Shown here piece after piece: positions 47,660-61,002 of a stretch of DNA of 64,000 nucleotides (position 1 is its first letter; every line of letters starts with the position of its first letter). A model generated the notes under the pieces. The model searched no databases. It worked only from the letters and a program-made list of their open reading frames with translations, and was not told the DNA's origin. Source of the stretch: Isoetes taiwanensis (lineage: Eukaryota > Streptophyta > Lycopodiopsida > Isoetales > Isoetaceae); contig JAJEKV010000062.1 of assembly GCA_021234155.1 (NCBI GenBank), positions 7,270,425 through 7,334,424 on the forward strand, in the 5' to 3' direction. The translations under genes were made by a program, and so were the position numbers.

Positions 47660-50600
47660 GAAGAGGTGGTGGTTTCATTGTTGGCAAGAATAGGGTATGT
47701 GGCTCGAAGGGGGCAAGGTATAGCGGAATGCTATAAGATTCATTGATAAAGATGAAAAAAAAAACCACTGTGCAAGAAATAACGAATTTAATTTGGCCTT
47801 ATCCTTGTTTGTATGATACTTTTGTTGAAATGATTTTATAGTGAGGCACTGGTCGGCTTTAGCAAACTATAGAAATTTAGCCGAAACTTTTTATTTAATG
47901 TTGGAGCAAAGTTGGTTATGTTATGTTATTAGAAAATCGTTCTTGTATTCCCCTCAACATTTCCCTTCGTAACTTGTTTTTTTGCCCTCAAGATCCATTG
48001 CCCCCTTTAAAATATGTGTTCATTGCAATGGACATGTCAACTTTGTTATTGGAGAAGGATTTATTGCAGATTTTGTTATGATGATAATAAAAACATGAAA
48101 ACTCAATATATTTTAGTGTTTTCAATATATTTTAGTCATGGTATTTCTATCTTATCTAGAAGAGTGTATAGGGAACACATTGAAATGTCGTACTTTGATG
48201 ACCTTTTCTTTTGAAAAGCGTTTTTGGTGTTCAAACAGTTTTATAACAATCTCTAGAGCTATTGCTATGGTCTACAGTTAGGGGAAACTGACTGAGTTGC
48301 ATTTTTTCATGCTTTTGAGAACCTCCATTATCTTTCTAAACTTGCAAATCTGATATGTAAAGCAACCTCGTACCATTTTGAAATTGTTAGATGAAAAATA
48401 TATTTTCTTTTAAATATCTCGTGGGCTTTTTGTTAGCTTTGTGCTTGCTTGAGTAGCGTCTCAACCAAAACAGCTCTCTTGCACATCCTAAAAGTTGATT
48501 CAAAAGAGTATTTGGATTAATAAATTTATTTCCCAAGTTTATAGTCTATAAAGCTACAGACAACTGTCATTATAAATGGTTGTCCAATATCAAGATTGTC
48601 CTATCCGATCGACCATCACAACCGTCATCTGCTAGTTTTGCATACATATTACATTCGGATACAAAGATCTACAACACCATTAGAAAATTGTGCTTCTAGG
48701 AAGCCCACAAAATCATAAGCATAAAGGGATGAAAGGTCTGCGAAAGCAAATGCAAATCATGAAAATAGGTAAAATAAGAAGACGGAGATAAGCCATCACC
48801 TGCGAGCAAACCTAAAAAACACAATGGAACTATAGTTTTGTTGAGTAAGCCAAATGCAAATAGCCAAATGCAAATAGTTGATGATGGCCAAATATAAATC
48901 TCAACAGAGATCAGAGATCATCATTGTAAAGTTTTCAAAATGTCCTTAGATGCACATATGAATTTGGCTTGTTCCTCTAATACGTTTGGCATGTTCCTCT
49001 AATGGTTTATGCAGTGGGGTCGAGATGCCGTACATATGCCGGCAGGACATCTCAGGATATCTCATCAACGTGACAATTCCAGCAAAATGATAACAGTGTA
49101 GGACATTCTGCCCTGAAATGAGCCCGAGCAGAGAAGCGATTGCAGAACTCTAATGTCGTTAATATTAGACATAGTGAATGAGACCCGATATAAACACCTT
49201 TACAACCTAGCAAATGCAAGCACAATATCAAAGTTGTATTTCAGAGCAACATTCCTCCAATATAAACTCCAACTTAACAATTGCAAGTGCAACATTAGAG
49301 CTGCATTTCGGATCAAATTTGAGTCAAGTATATCTATAGCATTGCTGAATTGAATTCTAATGATTCATAGACAATACCAATACGAAATTATGAAGGAAAG
49401 GGTGTCGCTTCCATTTCTATGATATGCTTTAAATAATGGGCTATGAATTGACGTAGTACCGAGATGCTTCAAACAATTTAAGACTGGCTCCATAAAGATT
49501 TTCTTATAACCATAAAGAAAATACACTATCAATGTCAAGTGTTCTCAAAGCCCATTCCATCCTCAGATGCAGAATGATTTATTGTCAATAAACCTAAAAC
49601 TGAATCAACTAATAAACCTAAAACTGAATCAACTGAGCAGTGTTCCCGACTGTCTCCAAAAATAATCTTCTTGCTGATGCGGGGAACCATTCATCCTAAT
49701 GCATCAAGTCTAATAAGATAAAATTTTCAAGAAAAGCACAAAAGGTTTGACGTGGTATACCTTCACTTGTTATTTCAAAAGCATTTTCAATGATTAAAAC
49801 AACATGAATAAGACTGAAATGGCGCTGTTTCTAAGGGACATCAGAGCTGACCTACAAAATTGACCAGAGAAACCATGCTAGATATGCCATTTCAACTGAT
49901 GTCTAATAGAAAATCAAGAAGGAGAGATGCACATAAAGGAAAAGAACAGAATAACAGATGAAATCAGCTCCAAGGATGAGTTTCATATTATTCTAAAATC
50001 AACTCCAAAAATGAGTTTCACATTACTCTAAACTTGATCATTTAATAAACACCACTGTTGCTGCCGCATTGCTTTATGAACATTAGAACTGCAGAAGCAA
50101 ATAAATAGGAGGTCAAGAAGCGGTAAACTTCAAATGCCATGTATCAACTACTGCAAAAATTATGTTACAAAACCTCAATGGAGCCGCTAAACTCCTCTTA
50201 ACTCTGCAAGGCAATGATTTTAGCATATTTCATCCTAATCTATATTGTTTGGTTAGTAAACAACGTCATAGCATATTTTATTCTAATCTATAAAGTTTGG
50301 AAAGTAAAATACACAGTAGAAACCAATGCCACCCACTTGTCTTATTTTGGGAGTTCTAGAGCAAATTCTGAGGAAATAAAACCTACTAATTTGTAACACA
50401 GCAAGAGTAGAGCTATTTGCAAAACAGTCTATAATGCTATTAGATAGACTATTAATATCCAAGTAGTGTATACATGTGAGTTACTATAATTGAGGACCAA
50501 ATGAATGAGAAGATTTGCTAACTTAGAATGGCATCTACCAAACTATTGTCATTAAGCTGTAAGATTCTCATGGCAGAATGCCATGGGAATATCATAAGTC

Positions 50601-51400
50601 CATCCTCTTCTTCTAAATTGCATTTCCTCATCAATCCTGAATAGCAAAGGAAAGGAGGCTAGTTGTCTGTGAGAGGACCCATACGAACAATCAGGCAACA
50701 ATGATTCTCCAGTATGCCAAACCCTTCAATGGTACAAATCAAACATTAGGAAGGAAATTGAATGGCAAATCTTGCATCTTTAAACTTGTGCAAGGTAATC
50801 CAAAAGGACGAATATTGAACAGGACGAATATTGAACTGACTCAAATGCAAATAAATATACATACATCATGGACATGGACAATCTTCTGATTGGTTTATGT
50901 GTAGCTGGAAAACATGAGCCAAGTTAACTGTATCCTCAAGCTAGCTCTGAGAGATCTTTCAGCTAGTTCAGGAAGAACCTCGCACTCAATTAGGCCTTCA
51001 GCAAAATCGTTGTAGAAATAAATTGAATAATCATGTCTTTGCCTCAGTAAAACCCCCTAATCAAATAAAAACTCTTTGGCTTCATTAGTTTGCTAAGATG
51101 AAACAAATAGAATGATGGAATGGATAGAATAGTCCACATCTAAGAATGCAACCTTCTAATTGTAGGCTGCAGGAACAACATGTGTCGATTCTAATAGTGG
51201 ATGCAAGTTGCAGTTATGCAAGATGCCACGAATGAAGAAAGATAGATAGGCATAATCTGGAATAATACTCCCTAAAATCTAATCAGAGGAATAAAAGATA
51301 TCAATTGTTTAAGAATGTGCAAAAGATCTATCTAATCTGCCTAAGTTTAGGTGTACATGTAAAATTAAAACCAATACCTTTTCCACTAACCTTGCTTGGG
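47660..51400. other. AT-rich stretch without recognisable genes
   Basis: About 3.7 kb with only short ORFs (for example 48,014-48,214 and 49,153-49,353) and no domain, long repeat or RNA gene that I can see. Part of it may be the body of the Helitron(s) that end at 47,279 and 47,630. Confidence 0.5.
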
Positions 51401-51404
51401 ACAC

Positions 51405-51510
51405 CTTCGTTTTACAGCCCCCCCACCTAATGTGGCACAGATCCAGACCACACAATCTGGACATCAAGGGCTGGGATAATGCCACGTCGAGAGGGGGCTG
51501 TAAAACGAAG
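51405..51510. mobile_element. Fold-back element with 18-bp inverted repeats
   Basis: CTTCGTTTTACAGCCCCC (51,405 on) and GGGGGCTGTAAAACGAAG (ending 51,510) are exact reverse complements. Inside, TAATGTGGCA pairs with TGCCAC words, and GATCCAGA pairs with TCTGGA, so nearly the whole 106 bp folds. I see no clear target duplication. A MITE or other fold-back transposon is likely. Confidence 0.75.
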
Positions 51511-52147
51511 ACTACCCCCTTGCTTTTATACATTCGTAAAGAATTCCCGCTTCGCACTATAAGAAACAATAAAATCACAAAACATTGAAGAAAGCATGCA
51601 GAATACATAGATATCCCTTTGCCACCAAAATACTGGAGCTCAAATGTAACCTATAATCTACATGTTGAATTGTACCTGAAGAACTCTTTATGCCTATCAA
51701 GTAACATTGCAAGCATGCCTTGCAAAAAATTACCATATATTACTGGCCTTCTATTATTCGGTTCTGCAGAAGCATGAAAAACAATCAGACTACCTGTTTA
51801 CTCTAGCAAAAAAATATGTCCAGGCATGTCTACCGTCATGGATAGATAATGGAAAATCTTGGTCTCCAGTATACACCACAATCAAATTCAATCCTCCACA
51901 GAAAATGAAAACCCCATATGATTTCATCAAACTCACCTCCAACCGAGCGCGTGTTCCATCGATTCCTGCAGATCTCTGCTCATTGGCATCCAAGGGGACA
52001 TGCCTCTTGCCATAAACGACCCATTTCATCTTCGTTACATCTCAATATCAACGGAATCCACCTACTTTGTACACGCTGATCCAAAGATCCTCAATATCAG
52101 CGGAATCTAGCATCGATTTATGGTTAATGGAGTCATTCTAGTTTTTT

Positions 52148-52346
52148 GAATAAAATGAGAATGATTTTTTATCGTCCATTGAGGCCAATCGGCCTATGGG
52201 ACCCATAAGGAGTGCAGCAAACTTATTACTGTCCGGGTTAGAAAACCCCCGCCCCGAAGGGTTTTCGAGGGAAAAACCGTGGCAGTAATAAGAATGCTGT
52301 CAAACTGTACAAGTATACATCAATGTTTATATACATGTCAAGTGTG
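52148..52346 (-). mobile_element. LINE 3' stub (same family)
   Basis: On the minus strand the sequence begins at CTTGACATGTA (just at the ORF2 stop of copy A), passes through the conserved stem-loop TTATTACTGCC...GTAATAAG and TGGGTCCCATAGGCCGATTG, and ends with a CATTCTCATTTTATTC tail. It is a LINE insertion 5'-truncated to little more than its 3' UTR. Confidence 0.9.
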
Positions 52347-52349
52347 TAA

Positions 52350-53640
52350 GCAATTGGCTCAACCCTTGAATGGCCTATAACCCAGACAGACTGATTATTC
52401 CAATGCCTCCATTCGTCTTCAAATTCCCTTTTTCCAGTAGGTATTTTAATGGCCCCCACTACATCATCAGCCTTTTCTATGCTTTTATCATCTTATATGT
52501 GCCACAAGCATGTGAAGATAAGTACATTTGGGTCAATGCGTAGAAAAACATAGCTTCAACTGACCTAAGAGGCAAACATTTCCTTCCCATGTTGTGTGAT
52601 CATGTGTTGTTTAAGTATGATGTGTTGTTTTAAGCATCATATGATATATTAATCTCAAACTGTCATCAAATAAAGGAAAAGAAAACAGGGACATACAATC
52701 ACACTTCAGGTATCTCAGTCTGCCTGGCAACTTTGACAATCTCAAGATGATATCACTCACAAGGCATCAAGGGTAACATGTCTTGGAATAACTCTCGGGC
52801 CTGGTCCGACAAACTTGGCCCAGAGATGTCAGTTTGTCGCAAGAAGGTAACTCATACAGGCAAAATAGGACAAAGTGTTCAAGAAGCCGTCGAGAAATAA
52901 CTTTTTGAATGGGGTATGCACTGGCTCATGGGAACATGCTAACTTGCCTCTATCCAGCTAGTGAAGTCAGTTAATATCCAGCCCCTAGGTGTTCCATTTA
53001 AAAATACAGTATAAAAGGTCATCAGCAAGAGAAACCTTAGAGATGCAAAAGCACATGAAGATACTACACCTCAAGTTTCTATCCAATTTCTTCAATTCTA
53101 CAGCCAATGCATATGTGGGTTCGACTCACATAGAAGATTGAGCAACCAGAGAAGGTTGGAGCCCTTCAAGACTAGTTTAAGAGACGGCTGCCCATGGCAT
53201 TGTTACACTAAAATAAATAATAATGAACAAATAAAGGCCTTTTCTCTTAGTAGTGGTCTCTATCTATCTAAAGAATCAAGGTAAAACCGTTGCCTAAAAT
53301 GGCCATTACCAAGACAGATATTGGATGGAACATATTCCACTGCTACCGTCCACCATCGTGACTTCCCCCGCACCACTATAACCACACAATTATTGCTTCT
53401 TCTTGATGAGTCTATGCAATGCCTGCAAACAAAATAATTGGAAAAAGAATGAGTTATAATTGATTCAAGGGGAAGCATTCAAGTGAAAGGTGAATGTTTA
53501 CATCAACAACGCCGCTACATAAATTAAGAGCTTCATTTTAAGTTGCCTAAAGCATTCCAAGGACAACCCTTACTTTGTTAGTACCCTATTTTAGTACTCA
53601 CATAAGCATCTCGAAATGCAGATTCTTTAATACTTTAATT
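52350..53640. other. No gene seen
   Basis: Short ORFs only, for example 53,260-53,478 minus, without recognisable domains. Mixed-composition intergenic sequence. Confidence 0.5.
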
Positions 53641-53661
53641 TAATACTCACCTAAGCATTTT

Positions 53662-53812
53662 TTTTTTTTTTTGTTTTTTTTTGTTTGAAGGCAAGGTTGG
53701 TGGGACTTGCACCCACCAACGTCTCCCACCCGATGGTAGCTAGTGGGTTTTGAACCCTGGTGGGGGTCACCCCAACCAAAGGCCTTACCACTAAACCACC
53801 ACCGCGATGGGC
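53662..53812 (-). mobile_element. tRNA-derived SINE (Au-like) with 14-bp target duplication
   Basis: On the minus strand the head carries a Pol III box A, TGGTTTAGTGGTAAGG (53,783-53,798), and box B, GGGTTCAAAACCC. A body with GTGGGAGACGTTGGTGGG follows, and an A-rich tail ends at 53,662. CACCTAAGCATTTT occurs on both sides (53,648-53,661 and 53,813-53,826), an exact target duplication. The body wording resembles the plant Au SINE family. SINEs are mobilised by LINE machinery such as that of the LINE family found nearby, though this SINE has an A-tail rather than the LINE's TATTC tail. Confidence 0.88.
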
Positions 53813-54354
53813 CACCTAAGCATTTTAAACATCTGAAATAACTCTTGTTTGCCACATGAACCACAACAATTCTATAAAAGAATTCTTTATCAAACTCACC
53901 CACCACTATACACATGGGATCGGGAAAGAGAAATGCTCGCGGCGCCCTTGCCCGCCACGATAAATTTCTTGTAGAAATAACTTGCTATATTTAATTGTAT
54001 CAATAAATGTGAAGGCTAAATTTACATATTTATAGATATAAAATTACAATTTTACATTGTAATAGTATACCAGAAAAATAGTCGAAGACATAGACATCAA
54101 AGGCCAAGCTTGTTGAATCTTACATCCTAGAATTCTCATTATCTATGGTTTTGATGCTTTGCTCCATCTGGATAGAATAGAATAGAATAGAATAGAATAA
54201 ATTTTTTAACGTCCACGGAGACCAATAGGTCATGGGACCCATACAATGGGCTAGTACAATCATTACTACTAGGATTAAAAAACCCCTGCCTCGAAAGGTT
54301 TTCAAGGGAAAAACCTTTGCAGTAATGATGATACTAGACAAGCGGAGATAATGA

Positions 54355-57300
54355 CTACCGGGGGCTCAGTAATTGCAGACGTTTATCTAGAACCTCAAGT
54401 ATGTATAATGCCAAGTCATGCACAGATGGTGCTCTGAGATGTTGTGGAAGCGTGGAATGGAATGCTAAGGTAAAAAAATGATTCCAGACTATCTCAAAAG
54501 CAGGGCAACTAAGAAGAGTATGGCTTTCATCTTCAATAACCTGTAACTGGCAACAGGCACATAGTCTCGCTTCTCGCGGCAATTGCGGCCGCTCCCATCT
54601 ACCTGTCTCAATCTGTAGCCTGTGGGACCCCGTGCGAATTGATGCAATAGCTACAAGCTTGTTCCTGGACAATGAAGCAAGCAAATAAGCTTGGGGCCCT
54701 GGTGCCAAGGTGGGATTTATGTGTGCATGATAATGACTAGTTTTCACTTGGGCCAAAGTAACCGCGTCCCATATCTTTTGAGAAAAACGACCATTGAGAT
54801 ATTGTTGCAAAAGCTCAGGATCAGAACTGGCAAGCATCAGGCAGTGCTCTGGTTGCACAACCCAACGGGCAAACCATGTAGTGCAATGCTCTTTCCAACA
54901 TCATTTCAAACGCTGAGGAGATTCAGCCATGGCAAGTGCAAGAACATGATACCTAACATCATCCATGTGGTGCACCTTGCGGATATAGTGGAGATGGCGC
55001 TTCATGGCAGAATGTTGAAGAGGCCAAAAACCTGTCTCTTGTAAAAGAATAGCATAGGGCACCATTGTTTTAACTCCAAGGCTGTAAGTGAGAAAGGACT
55101 TTTGCACCCGCTCCAAGCTCTCCCAAGCACTAGCACTAATGGCAGGCCCCCACACTTCAAAACCATACAGTAAAACAGGCTCTACCAAAGCCCGAAACAA
55201 GTGAGCTTTTCGTGGCCAATCAAGAATTTCTGCGCGAAAACAATTGTTTTGCATTGCATAGAGTGCTCTCCATCCAGCAGCCACCCGCTTGGTAATATAC
55301 TGTTCCCAAAGTGTGTTCTTACAGAATTGGGGAAAACTACAAAATACCCCTAACTTTTTGCAAAATTCACAGTATATCTCTAACTTTCTAAAAATTTACA
55401 AAATGCCCCTAAAAATTCACAAAATGCCCTTGAAAATGCCCCTAATAGAGGCATTTCATGAATTTTCTAAAAGTTAGGGGTATGTTGTGAATTTTGCAAA
55501 AAGTTAGGGGTATATTGTAGTTTTTCCCTACAGAATTCTATACTCTTGTAGCTATCGACAACTTCAACTTTGCGGCTATCATAGTGCATAGTGGGAACAT
55601 TGTGACAAGAAGATTGAACTACCAAAAGCTTGGTCTTTTGGTGATTAACACGCAGAGTTGCGTTCTCACAAAAACTGTGCAGAGCATGTAAATGTTGCTG
55701 CATACTAGCAGCGGTATGTGCCAGAAGTGAAACATCATCAGCATACATAAGTTGCCTAATGATATAGTGTGCCAAATATGGACCCCCGCCGCCATGATTA
55801 TCAAGCCATTCTTCCAATTGATCAATGTACAAGCCAAAGAGTGTAGGAGATAAAGCGCAACCCTGACGAACTCCAATATTGCTAGTGATTTGAGTACCTG
55901 ATGCTGGAAATTTAGCAATAGAGCCGATAAACTGCATTTTGAAGATCTTGTGGAACCCCAAGTGCCTGCAAGCACTGCCAAAGAAGCTCGCGTGGTACTG
56001 TATCAAAAGCAGAAGTAAAATCCACAAAGCATATATAGAGGTCTTGTTTCAAACTTCGACTATGTTCAATAAGCATGCGCAATGTGAAAATATGGTCTAT
56101 TGTAGAATGGCATGGACGAAAACCTGCCTGTCCCTACAAAGACGCGTACACCAAGTATGTTACGCCCATGATGTCAATCGCTTCTCGATGGACCGGCTAA
56201 GAGCTTTGAGAATATGGAACTTACCATGATCATGCGATAATTAGAAGGGTCATGCTTATCACCGCTTTGTAAATTGGTGCGACCTTCACTTGACAACCCA
56301 AGTTTAAGCAAGCCTTCTTGCAAAGCTTGATTTAAAAGAGTAGTGATGATTGGAAGCAATAGCGGACCCCCCCATTTAAGCAATTCTGCTTGCAAACCTT
56401 GAAGATCAGGAGACTTGCCATTAGATAGATGCCGCAGTCCTTCTTTGACTTCCTCCTCTGTGAATTGAAGAATATCACCTACCAAAGGAGGCACAGAATT
56501 AAGGACCCCAGGATGATCATATAAGTGGACCAATCGCTCATCCCATTGCTGCATAGAAATATGTCCAAGGGTAGGAGGTGGTCGATATAATATTTTGCGC
56601 CAGAAGGTCCGAGGCTCACGTAGCAGTAATTCAAACATTTGCTTCTGATGCTCAGCAACAAAGCGTGCCTTCTTGCGTTTCAAAACAGACTTATAATTTT
56701 GAATGGCATTATGTCGTATGATCCGCTCAACTATCATTCGCAATTGTTTTTAAAAGCCGCTACGCCTTCATCACACCAGGCATTTCTAGGAAAGGATTTC
56801 CTACCAACATGAGCAACACCCGTAAGTGTGTACCAAAGCAAGAGACAAATGTAAGCAAAGCATCGAAGAAATGCCTTTGCATTACGCTCTTGAAGAGTTG
56901 GGTAATCCAAAATACCTGCAAGCGTAGGAGCTAATGTCTGTTCATATTCAAAAGATCTAGAATAAGTCAAGCGAATGCGAGGGGCAGGAGCCTGGATAGC
57001 AATGGGTTGAAGAGGTGGAAGCTGCCACTTTAATGACAAATAAAGTGGATAGTGATCAGATTTTATCTCCTCATCTCTATGCCTTGTGCCAATTCGAAAA
57101 TCTGAAATGAGATCCAAGGCTTGCACTTGGGAAATGACATAATCAACAACACTAGTACCACCACCCTGCCTATCCTGTCTGCATGTAATACCTTTAGAGT
57201 GTGGCCATTGCTCTAAGCCATTACAAAGTACCATCTCAAAGACTTCACACAACTGGATGAGCTCCCTTCCAAATGTTGAGACGGGTTTGTTACCATCAGG

Positions 57301-57480
57301 CGATGAACGTGGAAAGACTGTATCATTAGCAGACATCCATAAAGGGTCACGGACATCCTCAAGTATGAGTTGAGCAGCTTGCATTTCAGCAGTGCGAGCA
57401 TTGAAATCACCAAGAAGAATAACATGCCCCAACTGTTTGAATTGAGCAATGTCATCATAAAGATCACCATAAAGCATGAA
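54355..57480 (-). pseudogene. LINE copy B ORF2, 3' portion
   Basis: After the 4.47-kb insert, ORF2 resumes with GDLYDDIAQFKQLG and GDFNAR (about 57,405), then VVDYVISQ, SDHYPLYLSLKWQ and a linker with PRTFWRKILYRPP (about 56,600). The block NGKSPDLQGLQAELLKWGGP follows near 56,400. The reverse transcriptase shows SNIGVRQGCALSPTLFGLYI (about 55,870) and YADDVSLLAH (about 55,740). After the MITE come VEPVLLYGFEVWGP (about 55,170) and the Cys/His end CACCQ...ESHTLLSC near 54,540, with a stop at 54,355. Frameshifts occur near 56,740, 56,200, 56,040 and 54,880. The segment corresponding to the VDFAKAFD motif is around 56,000-56,040 in a shifted frame. Confidence 0.9.
55329..55529. mobile_element. 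201-bp MITE with long inverted repeats and 9-bp target duplication
   Basis: GGGGAAAACTACAAAATACC at the left end and GGTATATTGTAGTTTTTCCC at the right end begin inverted repeats of about 48 bp, both continuing through CCCTAACTTTTTGCAAAATT when read inward. TACAGAATT is repeated exactly on both sides (55,320-55,328 and 55,530-55,538). A 9-bp duplication with long terminal repeats is the Mutator-like signature. It sits in the reverse-transcriptase part of LINE copy B. Removing it and one TACAGAATT rejoins VDSYKSIEF to KNTLWEQYITKRV. Confidence 0.92.
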
Positions 57481-58470
57481 TTAATTACTTGGAGAAAAAA
57501 AGCAGATTTTGAGAATTTTGAATGCACCTCTTCAGGCCCACCACAAGCCAAAAGTACTCAACTTTAATTTAAATTTGTCCCGCCCAACCACAAGCCAAAA
57601 GTACTCAACTTTAATTCGAATTTGTCCCGCCCAAGGTGGGCGGGACAATCAAAAATTTGGGCAGGTGTCATGTTTTGAATAATTTTGGTAGGTTAGGTTT
57701 CGAGCACTGAACTCGTCTCTACTTGCCGCCGAGTTCTCCTTCAGACCAGCGAGACGAGCGGATCGGGTGGATGAGAAGATGCGGCAGCAAAGGGGAACGG
57801 ATCAAAAGCATAGGAGACACAGATTGCAAGTGGAGCCGGATTCGTGGGCTTCCCATATGACTAGATCAAAACAGTCTTCAAGGCGCAAGCCCTATTTTGG
57901 CAACGGGATGACTGTGAAAATAGATGATGCTGTAAACAGATGGTAGATCAGCATACCATATTCCAAACAAGGGGATTCACATTAAGGTAAGATCTTTTTG
58001 TAGCTCTAATCTGTGGTGCAAAGAATGCCTCAATTCTGACATTAGCTGCTTTGTCTAGTCCAGTTGCATGTAGGATTTCAAATATTGGAGGAAGATATTA
58101 GATCCCTGTTCTTGGAGAGGTAAAGACTGTGATAATCTTGTGAACCCCAACCACATCTTGATGGCGGAGCAGATGCGCCTTCAAATCTTATTTAAGCGGC
58201 CATGGGCAGAGCATATCTATTCGCCTGAGACCCATCTGCCAATCCCAAATTCGTCATATCGATTAGGTGAAATCCTTGGCTACAGTTCTCTTGCTGTCTC
58301 TGGAATCATCAAATTGGTTTTTTCCCTTTCATTGAAGTAGCGTACAAAACTTACCCTTGTTTCCATTTGATTCTTAGCATTTCGATCTTCCCATCAAAGC
58401 AAATTTTCGAGATGAGCATGTTGTACGGACTTTCCGAAGGCTGTATTCATGGTAATTATTGGCTCTCCTT

Positions 58471-58954
58471 AATCGCCATGGCGATTTTGATGAGCACTAG
58501 AAGGATGGTAGGGGACCTTGGTTTGCTAAAGGCAATTTAGATAAGCACAAAAAGGGCAGAAAAACGCTTAAGTTTTGCTCACCAAAATCGCTGCAGCGAT
58601 TATCTTGAGCACAAATACTATTTTTGGAAAGATTATAATTTTGTAGAGTTGAGCAAAAAAATTGTTTTTCTTTTGTAATGTTATATTCCTAGGATGGGTC
58701 CTATGATAGGCATATACTAGAGAAGAAGGAGAAATCTAGCTCAAGAGAACGCCGATGAAAGAACAATGAAGAGAGGCTGAATAAATAGGAGTGACAAACG
58801 GACGTCCCCATCCAAGGAATGTCGGTTCTATTGCTGTCGCAATAGAACCGTGGCATTTATGGTTGCTTTTAAAATGCGTAAATAAACATGTTATTTTACT
58901 AGTGAGTGTCCAATATGCACTCATTTCTAATCTCAATAGATCGCAATGGCGATC
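58471..58954 (+). repeat. Diverged direct repeat, left copy
   Basis: Starts with palindrome AATCGCCATGGCGATT, continues with TAGAAGGATGGTAGGGGAC and CAAAAAGGGC, includes CCCATCCAAGGAA and ends in palindrome GATCGCAATGGCGATC. The same order recurs at 61,270-61,826. Another palindrome, AATCGCTGCAGCGATT, is at 58,586-58,601. No coding sequence is evident. Confidence 0.7.
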
Positions 58955-58999
58955 TTGACAAGCCCACCATGTATAAAATTTATGATAATAATTATATTA

Positions 59000-59027
59000 C
59001 TAGTAACGGTGCCCAGCGTTGCTGGGC
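59000..59027 (-). mobile_element. Helitron 3' terminus inside the insert
   Basis: On the minus strand GCCCAGCAACGCTGGGC is followed by ACCGTTA and CTAG before T, the same geometry (7-bp stem, 3-base loop, 7-base spacer, CTAG) as the end at 47,279-47,306. The element body would run right from 59,000. Its other end is not recognised. Confidence 0.72.
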
Positions 59028-59299
59028 ATGATTTGGAACCTGCAATTATTGGGACGCCGAGGACATTGCATACATTGCATTGGAATAGGAGATTTACTTC
59101 TTGGTGGTATTGAGCATGGCCTTCAATTGTAATATTGTTTTGTAGTTGTGCTCATCATGTTATTTTGTTGTTGGAATTTAATCAAAGTCGTCATGTTGTT
59201 AATTGTAGTAACTTTAGGAAGTGCAAACACTCTTGCCTAGGAATCATTGTCCAAACACCTAATGTAATGCCGACTACTATTTGTAAGGAATAGTTTGTC

Positions 59300-59600
59300 T
59301 ATGCTTATTTATTGAACCTTTCCCTTTCCAATAAGGAAAACCTATGAATCTTTTGTCATAAGTTGAAAGCCAAAGCATGTTTTCTTGTTACTACCATGGG
59401 GTAATGAAGGCCTTAGTGGTTGTCTTGTCTTTGCTTATTTATTGAGCCTTTCCTTTTCCAATAAGAAAACCCTATGAATCTTTGGTCATAAGTTGAAATC
59501 CAAAGCATGTTTTCTTGTTACTACCATGGGATATTAGAGGCCTTAGTGGTTGTCTCATCTATCTTAGTGGTTGTCTCATCTATGTTCTAGAGTCCATAAA
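59300..59600 (+). repeat. Two tandem copies of a ~128-bp repeat
   Basis: TATTTATTGAACCTTTCC (about 59,309) and TATTTATTGAGCCTTTCC (about 59,437) head two copies that both contain CCTATGAATCTTTGGTCATA-type, AAAGCATGTTTTCTTGTTAC and GGCCTTAGTGGTTGTCT words. A further 22-bp duplication of CTTAGTGGTTGTCTCATCTA follows near 59,563. Confidence 0.75.
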
Positions 59601-59609
59601 AGCAAACCA

Positions 59610-61000
59610 TAAGTTTAGTACATCTCTTTTCAGAACACGGTATTTAAACAAATACTACTATCCTTGCCATTGCAACATTCTTCCAGGGTTTGATGTGGTT
59701 TTGCTGGGGTTGGATGTCATTTTCTACATGTTCACAACAAAGGTAGAGAATTTTTTAACCATTCTCCTCAATTAGATCACCCATTTTCTTTAGACAGCAT
59801 TTTAACAATAAGATTTGAAAATGTTAAAACAATATGATTTTAGTCAGAATGTCAATCCTACAATTTATTGTACATTGATATCAAAACATATTGGAAATTG
59901 CATATGTATTAAGCAAAAGGCCAAAGATAGTTGGAATTAGAACCACCTGCCGTAAGAGCAGGGATGTGAGATATTTTTACGTGCACTTTTGCATGGCATT
60001 CATGATATAAATGCTAGGTACAATCTGATGATATGCACCTGAAGAATAGACTTCCCCATAGCAATCACATCTCAACACAACCAAACCAAGTAAAGTTTTG
60101 GTGAGAAAGGGAGTAACAACAATGAGCGATATTGTTGTCAAGCTTGTCGATATAATGCCATTAGATCACATTATCTTTGCATAGCTTGATAGTTGAGCAC
60201 CAACAATGCATGCCATGAGGTTAAGTCCAACAGCTAATGATGAATACCCATAAGCCTTACAATAAAAAAGCCAAGTATGATAGAGGCATGTCTAGCGTTA
60301 CCTTTGAATAACTAAAGCAAAATCAGAAAACTAAAGAAATAACATGGATAGCATAATACCACCAAGATAGGGAGCATAAAATCCTTGTTTACTCTCCTGA
60401 TGCACATTAGATGCTAGCTTTGGAGGTTTTAACATATCAAAAAGATTACACAAAGTGAGAAATGAAGTATGTTACCCGCCAAAATGAAGTTGGATTTATC
60501 AATGAGAATTGATCTTTGCAGTGGCAAAGGGACAATATAAGGAAGCAACCTAGATAATGATCTTGTAAGAACTCACCATGTCTCCACCCAATTAGCAACC
60601 CTGCAAAAAAAAGGATTCTTGAATTAGCAAATGAATCATTGACCATTGGAAAAAGACATTGGTTTACGGTGATCGAAAGATAGCAAGTTTCTTAGCAATG
60701 ATATAGAAGTCCATTCAACAAATGTGTAATCCAATGTGAATATACCCCTTTGAAAAGATGCTTAAAAGGGCTTTGCTTCTCTCCTATAGATCATTAAATG
60801 GACATAGGGAGGGCTCTTGAAGAGCACTTCAAATGCAAGATGCATGTAAGAAGTGCAAACAAGGAAACATATGCTAATGCCTTTGAGCTCTATTACGTAA
60901 ATAGATGATGCTTTTACATATATCCTTTAATATGCGCTTCAATGTGATATGCATTTCAAATTTTGGAGTTGTAGCTATAACCCCAACCATGACCACGAAT
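59610..61000. other. No gene seen within the insert
   Basis: AT-rich sequence with short ORFs (59,515-59,775 plus; 60,446-60,646 minus) and no recognisable domain. Confidence 0.45.
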
Positions 61001-61002
61001 GG

